In this document: in pieces, positions 22,549-32,497 of the stretch | Numbering within the stretch: position 1 is the first letter of the stretch | Layout: each line of letters opens with the position of its first letter | Assembly: GCA_032622095.1 (NCBI GenBank) | Contig: CP136066.1 | Location: 107,967,319-108,031,318, forward strand | Length of the DNA: 64,000 bases | Source: Siphonodentalium dalli | Lineage: Eukaryota > Mollusca > Scaphopoda > Gadilida > Siphonodentaliidae | Direction: 5' to 3' | Notes under the pieces: generated by a model | What the model was told of the DNA's origin: nothing | What the model saw: only the letters and a program-made list of their open reading frames with translations | Database searches by the model: none | Program-made: the position numbers and the translations under genes

Positions 22549-23837
22549 TGTACATCAACTGGCCATGCATGCTTCTATTTTATATACCCCATAAAACTTC
22601 CGTTGGATGTTCTCACTTGTGTTTCAACAATTCACCGAAAGTGACGACGTGTCATGTACAATGTATAACTAAACATGTGTGATATACGGCATGAATTTGG
22701 CAAAGTATGACTTGTGTTCACTGCGTGCTCACCAAAGAATCACAATAGACTGTAACAACACCCGTGATGTTTTACTTCAACTTTCAAAAGAGGAAGTTTG
22801 AACACATTTTGTATTGTTTGTTTTTTTTAGCCTAGAACAAAATCCAATGATTGCGTCCATTAAAAACCTTCTTGCGCAAAAGCGCCGGTACACGACAAAG
22901 AGCGTTTTCATTTATAATCATTTTCACTCGTTTTCAAAACTGATGTATATTGTTTTGTGAATGCTCATTGGTCACACTATTTATTTTACGTATTTTTTCC
23001 CCCGTATTTGAACATTTGTTACACAGGCTTCACGATTATTAACTTCAACTGATAAGCGCCGACTGCTGCGTATGCGCGCAACAGTTTGTCTCAAATAAAT
23101 TGTTATAAAAACACAGGTTTATGGCCGCAGACATAAGTCGATTAAGTGTGATGTAATTTATCCATGAACTTGACAAATGGAGATTCTATCACCATTCGAC
23201 ACGAAAATGGGACCTTTAAACAGACAAGTTTCATTTTCGTCGAACACGAAAAAACGAATATATTGACGGCAGCTTCGGCAGTCTGAGGGTTAATTAATAC
23301 CAAATGCACAGAACTCCTTTATGATATTCCGATAGTACTGTGTTTACTCTATATTCTCTGAAAATTTGGTGTAAAAATTCCCAATAGAACGACTTTTATC
23401 AGGCGTTTACTAAAACCGCAAAATATTGAGAAATTAGTGCAATTTTCTGAATTTTCGCATTATTTCATCGTATAAAATCAATTAAAATACGACAAGCAAC
23501 TGGAAATGTTTTTGAACATTCTAGAAGGGGTACATGTCCCTGATATGTGTTTAAAATTTCTCGCGTAAACTATGACAGATACCAAAGTTATAATTAGTTT
23601 TATAGACCCACCCTAAATCCCCCATAGTAAATGCATGCGGCCGTAAAGCACGTGGCTTTGTTTGGATAGTTTCTGGCCCACAATGCATCATTCTCGCTAT
23701 CTGTAAAATGGTCTATAGGATTAAGTATTATTAGGGGTGGGGTCAATTTTTGTTCTGGGGACTTGTGTCCTCAGGTAGATATAATATTGGTAGATATAAT
23801 AAGTGCTTCTGGAGAGATATGATATGGGTGAAGGGGC

Positions 23838-23889
23838 TGTTGGCAGGGTGGGGGCCTGGGTGGGTGGGGGGGGGGGGGTGGGTGGGTGA
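23838..23889. repeat. G-rich low-complexity tract
   Basis: Runs of GGGTGGG with a 13-base G stretch. Confidence 0.9.
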
Positions 23890-24049
23890 TGGAAAGTTTC
23901 TGTGATTTCATTAAAGACTGAAGTTTCATAACTCAGAGGATGTTATAATTATATATATGTGAGTTTTTCAAATTTTATAACATGTTATAAAAAAAAATTA
24001 TAAAAAAAATTGTGTGTTAAATTGAGTTCAATCTGAATTTTGGGTTTTT

Positions 24050-24456
24050 TGTGTTTTTGTTATGTCACTGGCTCCGCCCACATTCGACACAGTGACCTCA
24101 TTTGAACAAATCTGAACCACAGTCCCCCAAGGACCCTTTGTACCAAATATGAGCCCATTCGGCCCAATGAAATTCGAGAATAAGTCGCTGTAAGAATTAC
24201 TATGGTGGGAAAGAGTTATGGTCCTGGTTTCGCAACTATTTGACCGGGTGACCTCATTTGAACAAATCTGAATTAGAGTCACCTAGGGAACATCCACACC
24301 AAATATGAACCAATTCGGTATGATGGTTTCAGAGGAGAAGATGTTTAAAAAAAAAGTTGACGGACGGCTCGACAGACGGACGGACGCACGGACGGACGAC
24401 GGACGAGGAGTGATGACTATAGCTCCACCGGAGACTTCGTCTCAGGTGAGCTAAAA
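24050..24456 (+). mobile_element. Family F3 composite: two core units, (GACG)n and hairpin tail
   Basis: Two ~156-bp units start TGACCTCATTTGAACAAATC (24093, 24249). They are followed by a GACGGACG-type microsatellite (24357-24415) and a tail with stem GAGAC-TTC-GTCTC, then GGTGAGCTAA. A core-repeat, microsatellite, 3' stem-loop order is that of Helitron-associated elements described in bivalves. CTAA would fit the CTRR end of Helitrons. Confidence 0.65.
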
Positions 24457-24464
24457 AGAAATAG

Positions 24465-25570
24465 AATCTAAGTTTCTATAGAAATTTTATAATAAAGAAA
24501 CCTCCAGAGAAGATGAGGTCTAAGCAGAATAAAAGGTCAGCCGACCATAGTGTCCCCCGAAAACGTGGCAAGTCGACGCCGCTTTGTTAAAGAAATTAAA
24601 AAAAATGTTGAAATGTTCGAAGTCGAAAGGGTTAATAATTCTGTAAAGAAATAATTTTTCCGTCATCTATATACATGTTGCACATCTCCAATATGTGGGT
24701 AACAATACTCTGAAGTTTCAAATATCTACGATCAAAACTGTAGGAGGAGTTGATTACACCATGAAGGTACCCCCATACAGAAAGTTATAAAAAATGTTTT
24801 TCAAAGTCGAAAGGCCCATAACTCTGGGAAAAATCATTGGATCAAACTCAAATTCGAACTTGACCTGTATTTTGATATGAACGACCCACAAAAAAAACAG
24901 AATTTCCAATTAAACAATTCAAACTTGAGTTATGAATCCGGAAACCAAAGAAAAAACAAGAAAATTGAATTTTCTAAGTCGAAAAGCCCATAACTCTGAG
25001 AAAAATCATCGGATCAAACTCAAACGAAATTTTCAATTGAACAGTCCAAACTTGAGTTATCATCCGGAAAACAAAGGAAAAAATAAATTGAATTTTCTAA
25101 GTCGAAAAATTCGAACTCAACCTGTATCTTGATATGACTGATCCACATAAAAACGGTATTTGCAATTAAAGGATCCAAACTTGAGATATCATCCGGAAAC
25201 CGAAACATTGAGAAATTTTCTAAGTAAAAAATTTATTAAAAAAAAGGGAAATAACACCATAAAAGAACATCGATCAAACCCAGAATTGCAGAGCACCTGT
25301 GTTCTTGGTTGAGACACCTACATACCAAGTTTCAATCAAATCGGATGATCATTACTGGAGTTATATACTCTGGACGTCCGCACGCACAGATGTCCGCATG
25401 GACGGACGGACGCGGCTGATTACAATAGTCCGACGAAAATTTCGGGGGACATAAGGTCCCCAGATGGTGAATTTAGTGATGCCAGCCGGCTATGCAGGAC
25501 AACATCACTAAATTCACCCTTTGGGGGACCTCATTCTGCAAATGACAGACACGCTATAATCAGGCTTGTT
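24465..25570 (+). mobile_element. MITE-alpha right half, with F2 element inside
   Basis: 24465-24535 matches the inner right part of the complete copy (TTTCTA..CAGAGAAGATGAGGTCTAAG). It resumes at 25447 with AAGGTCCCCAGATGGTGAAT, the right hairpin and the terminus ACGCTATAATCAGGCTTG. Between them lies the F2 element. AAGGTC stands at both junctions (24533-24538 area and 25447) and may be the target duplication. Confidence 0.7.
24550..25446 (+). mobile_element. Family F2 composite element, copy 1
   Basis: Ends GTGTCCCCCGAAAA and TTTTCGGGGGACAT-type are inverted. The core has ~3-4 units of a ~170-bp repeat (AAGTCGAAAAGCCCATAACT, ATCGGATCAAACTCAAA), followed by a short (GGAC)n run at 25385-25415 and a closing hairpin. 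Forward copy of the same repeats at 41490-42345. Confidence 0.75.
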
Positions 25571-25584
25571 ACCCATGCAATGCA

Positions 25585-26545
25585 GTAAATTTAAAGGTGG
25601 GGTGCCAAACTTTGGAATCGAGAGTATGATAATTATATAAACCGTTAAACTTAGATGAAGATCGAATTTGTGGTGTACAAGATCAATACTCCTGACTTGG
25701 TCACTTCATTCTCATGGGAGATTTCAATGGTAATTTGGAGAAAAAAAACGATGCTAGAAACAAATCATTCTCAAAATTTGTTGACTCATGCAAAATGCAA
25801 ACTGTCAACAGTAAACCTGTCTGCAGCAACCCAAGCTTTTAATACATTTGCAGCTGCTGATAGTAACCGCAGGACAATTATAGATCATATTCTCATTCCA
25901 ATTACTGATACCCACCTAGTAGCCAGTGTTAAAATATTGGATGATTCTTCAAATGTGTCTAATCACCACCCAATCCGTATGTGCATATCTTATATATGGT
26001 GGAAATAGAATAGTCACAGACAAGTGTAAACCCAGCCAGGCCGCACTGGAAAAAGCTCTCTTCTTCAAATAAGGAACTCTGGCTTTATCAAGCACGTTTG
26101 TGAGACTTAACCAACATATGCATTTCAAAATCACAAGATGTTACACACAGCCTATTGAAATGAGCGCTCACAACAATTTGTGATCCTGAAGAAATTTAAT
26201 CGTCATCTCAAGCCCTTTTGGGATGAAAATTTGAAAAAGGTGCACAAAACAATGACTTCTTTTCAGCACATTTGACTGGAAGCCGGCAGTCCTTGTGATG
26301 ATACTCACCTTGCGTATCAAAATTACCAGGATGCAAAATGCCTCTTTCGACATGACTACTGAAGGGCCGATGAACAGTTTCTCAGAAAAACGGATGAAAG
26401 GCTTGACACCCTTGCAGAAATATAATGTTTTCCAAAACTTTAATGCTCATAAAGCATGGAGAAAGACAACCGCACACAATTTATTGAAGTACACTTTGCT
26501 TTGAAAATGTTAATGTTATAGTATCCCAAGACTATAATGATTTAG
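25585..26545 (+). pseudogene. LINE ORF2 fragment: endonuclease C-terminal part and linker, decayed
   Basis: Pieces in shifted frames spell an AP-endonuclease domain: an LWNRE block (~25610), NLDEDRICGVQ (~25650), then LMGDFNGN with the catalytic G-D-F-N (~25710), and finally IDHILIPITDT and SNHHPIR (~25875-25975), the conserved D-H and S-D/N-H-x-P-x end of the domain. Downstream, FNRHLKPFWDENLKK (~26200) and HLAYQNYQDAKCLFR (~26308) match the linker before the reverse transcriptase of CR1/jockey-like LINEs. At least three frameshifts and several stops make it non-functional. It ends before any RT motif, near a poly-C tract. Confidence 0.85.
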
Positions 26546-26585
26546 TTGGAAGTTTCATGTTGGATACTCCCCTAGCCCACCCACC

Positions 26586-26604
26586 ACCCCCCCCCCCCCC
26601 CCCA
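26586..26604. repeat. Poly-C run
   Basis: Eighteen or so C within a CCCACC-rich stretch, just 3' of the LINE fragment. Confidence 0.9.
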
Positions 26605-26609
26605 CCCCC

Positions 26610-28089
26610 AACAGAGACACTCCAGCCATGTCCAAGGGCCCCATCTGAATCTGCAATTTAGACAATTTATTGCAAGAACGATAAGCCTCAATAACCCCCT
26701 CCTCTTGTCTACATTCTGATAAACTAAGAGTTTGTGGGATTATTACATTAAAAGGTTATGCAGACCATATCCCCAGAGATGCAATCACTGCTACAGATAA
26801 CGACCACGCAATCACGCAGAATGAGAATTTTCCCAAAATTATGGTAATGTATTTTTTGTAACAAGTGTTGCTTTTAAGCAGATATCCCCTGAGAATCATA
26901 TTAATTGCCATGCATTCATTAGTCTGTGACACTGCATCCATAAATATGCAATGTCATGTCATCTTATGTCGGATGTAACCTTTGCAAATATTACTCTGTA
27001 TATTTCCCCTCTCCCATCTGACTGGTAAGGCCATGGAAAAAAGTTGTGTGGTTTAGGCTTCCTGACCTACCCCATTTTCCGATAAAAAGTTGTTTGTGTC
27101 GGGGTTTGGGGTTGAGGCCTGGATATCCCCCTATCCAAAACCCTGACTCATCAACTTTTTCTAATATAAAGTTATTTTCTGGCCATTTCATTTTTATATA
27201 TAGCAAAATAAGTAATATAATCGGCATTGCTGATTGCCGTAGCCAATTATGAGGGCTGCAATCTTTATGGGCAAACAAACTCAACCAGAGCCATCTTTGA
27301 TGCGCAACACTTGTCTTCATGGAAATAAAACCAAGGGTTGTTCCTATGCACACATGAGTGAATGTAAAGATACATATACCCAATATGAATGGGATCGGTT
27401 GACAATTGTTAAAGTTTTCGCACTAACGGTCATAAAAATTGGATAAACCTTTTTCGAACTTGATCATGATATTGTCGTGAAAGGTCAACATATCAAATAT
27501 GAATGGAATCAGTAGACATTTGTTCCAAGTTTTCGCACTAACGGTCATATAATTGCTAAAAATAGACAAACTAAGGGCTGTAACTCTGGACATTTTTTTG
27601 GTAATTTTCATGCAATAACAGAAAGGTATTATTCCTTGTTGGTTGGCTATTACATAGTGCTCTGTAAGTTCTTTACAATTCATCAAATTTAAAAGACTTG
27701 TTATCATGATGTGGTGGTTGATTTTAGGCTGATTTCCCCATTTGTCTTCACTGTTATGTCTTTACCGTTAAAAAATATTTTATTTATCAGCCATTGTTTG
27801 AAAATAGAAAGGATCCATGCTTTGCTTATAATGCATGTTTGCATATATTCCCTTACATCCAGAATAAACAATAAATTTAAATGCGTACCCTGGGTGTGCA
27901 ATGTCTTTACCGTTATTTGACCATTTCTCAGAAAATGACCCTTCAGTTTCCCAACCCCTACTTTTATTCTGCCCCATATTCTTATTTCATCATCATCGTA
28001 ACAAGTCTCTCAACTTTTCGTTGCAGTACTAATGAAAAACATAATAATACATAGTGTATAAATGGTCTAGGAGATGAGGGACCCTGTAG
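26610..28089. other. No gene recognised; weak ~115-bp direct repeat
   Basis: TATGAATGG(G/A)ATC..GACA..TTGTT..AGTTTTCGCACTAACGGTCA occurs at ~27382-27432 and ~27497-27547. The 130-codon minus frame 26991-27383 and the plus frame opposite it show no domain. Confidence 0.5.
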
Positions 28090-29235
28090 GCTGACAAACA
28101 AAATAAGTCGCTCTTCAAAAGCTGTCGGCCTTAGGCCTACTTCAGTTGGTATTATTTAGACTAGTGTTGAAACGATTAATCGATTAGTCGAAATCGACGC
28201 GATTATTAAATTAGTCGATCCCGAAATATGCTAGTCGACTAGTCGAGAAAAAGCACTACCTAAGTGCTATCATGACAGCAGTGCCATTGCATGGCAATAT
28301 TATCATGTAATCTGTAACAGTTAATACATATTAACTTCTTAGAGCTTATTGCATTGTTCCTTTAACGATGCCACTGCCAGTCATGCACAAGCGGTGAACT
28401 CCATGACCTGAACTGAACCCAATGTATGCACATGTACCGGTATGCGCGGTTTCTTTTATGTTGATCATCAAAGACACGAAGTGTCGCTGCCAACCGAACA
28501 CTGTCTAGTTCAATGGGACGCAATTGACCAGTGATAACTTCTAGAGTAACGATGCAACAAAATGGCTTCAATGATATACAAAACATAATTCGCGACATGT
28601 CAAGCTGGTAAAGTCAACTCAGTAACTGAATAGATCCAAGATCATTCTAATACCCATTTGGATACTCAAAACTGCGATGCCATATGGCCCTTTTAATACG
28701 TCATATGGGCATAGAAACGGGAACTCTTAGAAGGGGTCCGACTAGTCGACTAGTAGTCGATTACCTCTGGCGACTAGTCGATTCCTTAAAAACGCTAATT
28801 GTTTCAACACTAATTTAGACTAAATCACAGGATGGCATTCAGGAATTTCAGGTAAACATACAAATAACAATGGCGGATATTTTACCCTTATATTGACAAT
28901 ATAAGGGAATCAGTTTTAGAAAAGGTTAATAGGAATAAACAGCTGAGACTGATACCATTGGATAAGTAAGTTGAAAACCCGGACTGGTCATGGTTTCAAA
29001 ACTAGAGGAAATGGTGTCAACTTTTGGATGTCAATGCTGCGATAGTGTTGCCTAGTGTTAGTTGATGTTCTCTGACAAAAGACCTTTAACGTTGTTGTAA
29101 AATATCTGCATTTGTTATACCTGTATATATGTTTACCTGAATGCCATCATGTGATTCAGTCTAAATAATATCAACTGAAGAAGGCCCAAGTCCAAAAGTT
29201 TTTGAAGAGCAACTTATTTTATATGTCATAATAGT
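28090..29235. mobile_element. Foldback element FB2, split by a hAT element
   Basis: The left arm ~28090-28161 plus 28813-28870 pairs with the right arm ~29105-29232 (ATAAGTYGCTCTTCAAAA, YTTCAGTTGRTATTATTTAG, GATGGCATTCAGG). The interruption corresponds exactly to the hAT element and its duplication. Confidence 0.85.
28162..28812. mobile_element. Non-autonomous hAT element, 651 bp
   Basis: Eight-base duplication ATTTAGAC at 28154-28161 and 28813-28820. Ends are TAGTGTTGAAACGATTAATC and the complement, ..GTTTCAACACTA, with many GACTAGTCG subterminal words. The 8-bp duplication and TAGNG..CACTA ends define hAT. No transposase frame. Confidence 0.92.
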
Positions 29236-29612
29236 ACATATTGTCACAAAAAGAGTAATCTGGTGTTACACGGATATAGTTACAAGCTATATTAGTGTCA
29301 ACAAAATCATAATGCTTATTGTGGAAAAATCAAATCTCTAAAAGTTTTGAAATCTTTCAATGATTTTAGGCTGAAAATAATAATAGTGATGGCAATTTCA
29401 ACCTATGTCCCAATACCAAATAATACTAATCGTTAATTAATTATATTAATATATTCCACCAGTACACAACTGGGAACTTTTTCATGTTGTGACATGGTAG
29501 TGTACAAAATTTTTAAAACGGTTTAGGATATATATTTCTTTAATAGTTATTACATGTTCCTTAATAATATACTTTACTGTAGATGAAGTTCCCAACTCAA
29601 AATTGCATAGTT
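29236..29612. other. No recognisable feature
   Basis: AT-rich sequence without supported frames or repeats. Confidence 0.45.
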
Positions 29613-29750
29613 TAAAGATGCATAATCCGAATTAGCGATCCCAAATTACTATTTCTTTGGCTTCGGGGGTAAAAAAATATTACATTCGAGATGAGGAACC
29701 CACCCATCAAAGCTCAGAATGATCAGATATGGATTTTTGAAATTTGTTAT
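29613..29750 (+). repeat. Dispersed repeat R1, copy 2
   Basis: Same-orientation match to 3672-3808. Confidence 0.8.
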
Positions 29751-30254
29751 TTACTATATTATACTAAACTATATTTTTCTCCTCAAGAGATCAGATAAAT
29801 CTCACATATTCAATCCTATTTGAGTCCATGAAACCTGATCAAAACAACTATAACTGGAAGATGGACTTTCTTCATTCAAACTTGAAAATATAGATCTCAT
29901 TGCTCCTGTTACCAAATTCTGTGTCACTCCTGTTACCAAGAGTATTTTAAACAAGGAATTATTTAGAGGGTGTAAAGTAGCCTTCTCGAGAAACCTGCCA
30001 CCAGAGGGAATGTCACGAAATAGGTATTCCCAACAAATGTCGAAATAGTGGTGATTTGAAATCATTTATACATGCCGGAGCATATTAATGAAAAATGAGG
30101 CGAGTAGGTTAATTGTAAGTCACTCCTGTTGATGCAATATCTTTCTTCATTTTCCATGTATCAGGATTACGCTTTCATATTCTAGAATGAGTCATTAATG
30201 CAAAACATAAGTGTTTAGTTTTCAAATCCAGATACATTTAGAAATTTAGAAATT

Positions 30255-30335
30255 TTTCATTAACTGCCATTATCTGTCACTACGGTTACTGTCACTCCTA
30301 TTACTATTTTGGTAACAGAGTGACAGTAACAGGTG
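30255..30335. repeat. Hairpin with 13-bp stem and GTTACTGTCACTC words
   Basis: GTTACTGTCACTC and GAGTGACAGTAAC form a perfect stem near 30284-30330. Related CACTCCTGTTACCA words stand at 29895-29940. 29751-30254 is otherwise unrecognised. Confidence 0.7.
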
Positions 30336-30474
30336 CAACAGTTACCGGGTATGTGCAATAAACATTTCTTGCCAACAACCCTTTGATTAGCCAGTTCTTG
30401 TCGATGAAGATGGCCACTAGTCACTAGTCATCACTTTTCATCTCAAGTAGGAAATTCAATATAATCCATTTGAA

Positions 30475-31905
30475 AATGAAAGTGTCAATGACACTGTAGC
30501 TCAACTTGGAAAAGGAATACTTTCATGTGTTACAGTCAACAGAGCGATTAGGCATGCGGAAAGTTGAAAGGTCTAAGTATTAAATACAAGATTATCAACA
30601 TGAAGAGATAAATATAAAGTAAAATCCAAGATGGTTGCTGGCGGCTATGTTTTCCAATGAAATTCAAAAACATTTGATAGCTTCCATCTAGTAGATCAAT
30701 ATCAAGATTAATATGAAGTTTGGTGATGATCAGATGAGGGAAGTGGACTGTAGCGTGTGCTAAAGGATTTAGTCATACAAAGAGTAAAATCCAAGATGGC
30801 TGCTAGCAGACATATTTTATGGCCGTATGACACCAAAATGACTCGTTCCCATTTACATGTCAATGTTAACACCCATGCCAAATTTCATGATGATCCGACC
30901 ATACGTATGACCTGTAGCCTGTGCCAAAGGATTTAGTCATGCAAAGAGTAAAATCAAAGGTGGCTGTCGGCCGTATGACCCCAAAATGAAACATTCCCAT
31001 CTGAATGACAATATTAACATCAATGACAAATTTCATGATGATCAGACAAAAACTCTGGCCTGTAGCCCGTGGCAATGGATTCAATTTTGAAATCCAAGAT
31101 GGCCACTGGCAGCCATGTTGTTTCGCCGAATGATGCCAAAATGACTCGTTCCCATCTACATGTCATTGTCAACAGCCATGACAAATTTCATAATGATCCA
31201 ACCAAAGCTACGACCTGTAGCCCGTGCCAAAGGATTTAGTCATGCAAAGAGTAAAATCCAAGATGGCTGCTGGCGGCCAAGATTTTTGTCTGAATGACCC
31301 CAAAATGACTCGTTCCCATCTACATGTCAATATTATCATTCACAACAAATTTCATAATGATCCGACCAAAGGTACGACCTGTACCCCGTGCCAAAGGATT
31401 TAGTCATGCAAAGAGTAAAATCCAAGATGGCTGCAGGCGGCCATTTTTTTGACCGAATGACCCCAAAATAACTCGTTCCCATCTACATCTCATTGTCAAC
31501 ATCTGTGACAAATTTCATGATGATCCAACTAAAGGTACGACCTGTAGCTCATGCCAAAGAATTTAGTCATGCAAAGAGTAAAATCCAAGATGGCTGCTGG
31601 CGGCCATGTGTTTTGGCCGATTGACCCCAAAATGACTCGTTCCAATCTACATGTCAATATTAACACCCATGACAAATTTCATGATGATCAGACAAACAGT
31701 ACGGCCTGTAGCCCATGCTAATGGATTGAATATTGAAATCAAAGATGGCCGCTGACAGCCATGTTTTTTTTGCTGAATGACCCCAAAATGACTCATTCCC
31801 ATCTACATGTCAATGTCAACAGCCATGATAAATTTCATAATGATCTGACCAAAGGTACAACCTGTAGCCCTGTAGCCTGTGCTAATGGAAATTGTTGACG
31901 GACGT
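30475..31905 (+). mobile_element. F1 composite element 1 (Helitron-like architecture), ~8 tandem units
   Basis: The head AAAGTGTCAATGACACTGTA then GCTCAACTTGG is shared with F1 elements 2 and 3. About eight tandem units follow (~164 or ~152 bp, each with CAAGATGGC, GACTCGTTCCCATCTACAT, ATTTCATGATGATC and TACGACCTGTAGCCCGTGC). The tail ends ..AAGCCATGGCAATAGCT, truncated before its terminal stem-loop. No coding sequence; open frames on either strand are repeat shadows. Confidence 0.85.
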
Positions 31906-31950
31906 CTCCACACATGGACAACCGATACCAAGCCATGGCAATAGCTAGAG

Positions 31951-32497
31951 CCTGAAGCCGCCATCGCACGCGCCGCCAGCCATATTGGCCACAAGCAGTC
32001 GCCAGCCATATTATCTCTAACGCCAGCCACATGAAAAAATCTCCCCCGCCGGAATTGTAACATGGCTGAGCAGTGTGCATGGGCTTATATGTCAAGCACA
32101 ACTGTACTGTGAATCGCAAAGAACTAAACCACATTGCCTAATATTGGCATACTCGCATGGACACGGCATGATTGTTATATTATCAGAACACCGGGCCCCT
32201 TAATGTGGAATAGACTACCCCAATGCATGCTTTCATATAACTGAATGGGCGCATCCATTCGGTATTGAAAGGTTAAAGTATAAATTGTTTATATCGACAC
32301 GACCCAGTCTCAGACATCGCTGGCATTTGTCAATATATGCACATAACCTGCAGAAGAGAATAGAAAATATAGTTTGAAATATTATATATCATTACTATCG
32401 GATTGATCATTCAATGATGCATGCATATATCGCAAGTTTCCAGTGATGATAGCAGTCTGAAGTCAACAGAAGTCCTAATGTAACATATAAAAATTCA
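31951..32497 (+). repeat. Duplicated segment X, copy 1
   Basis: Inverted match to 43332-43839 along nearly its whole length (CCAGCCACATGAAAAAATCT, AATATTGGCATACTC, GATGATAGCAGTCTGAAGT). Relative to copy 2 it holds an extra ~43-bp hairpin (32231-32273, CTTTCATATAACTGAATGG..). Function unknown. Confidence 0.8.

Larger units (their letters stand above)
21214..23712. mobile_element. Long-TIR DNA element E2 (2.5 kb) nested in E1
   Basis: Arms 21214-21669 and 23262-23712 are inverted repeats at high identity; ends are ACCATTTTACAG and CTGTAAAATGGT. CTATAG stands at both junctions but only once at the matching point of E1's other arm (20269-20274), which proves insertion. Because CTATAG is palindromic, the duplication may be 6, 4 or 2 bases. 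The ~1.6-kb interior holds a THAP-like exon and a SAP-like segment. Confidence 0.88.
20248..23742. mobile_element. Foldback element E1 (interrupted by E2)
   Basis: The left arm starting CCCAATAATACTTAATCCTA pairs with a right arm at ~20880-21213 that continues after E2 at 23713-23742. Pairing covers GGTATCCAACTTGG, the AAAATTGGTTAAGAAAAACT region and CATATGTGTACTCTCTATAG. Without E2 it is ~1 kb, almost entirely palindromic apart from ~165 bases present only in the left half (~20500-20670). No coding frame. Confidence 0.85.

Noticed and set aside
26991-27383. 130-codon minus-strand frame
   Set aside because: Composition and lack of motif; an equally open frame lies opposite on the plus strand.
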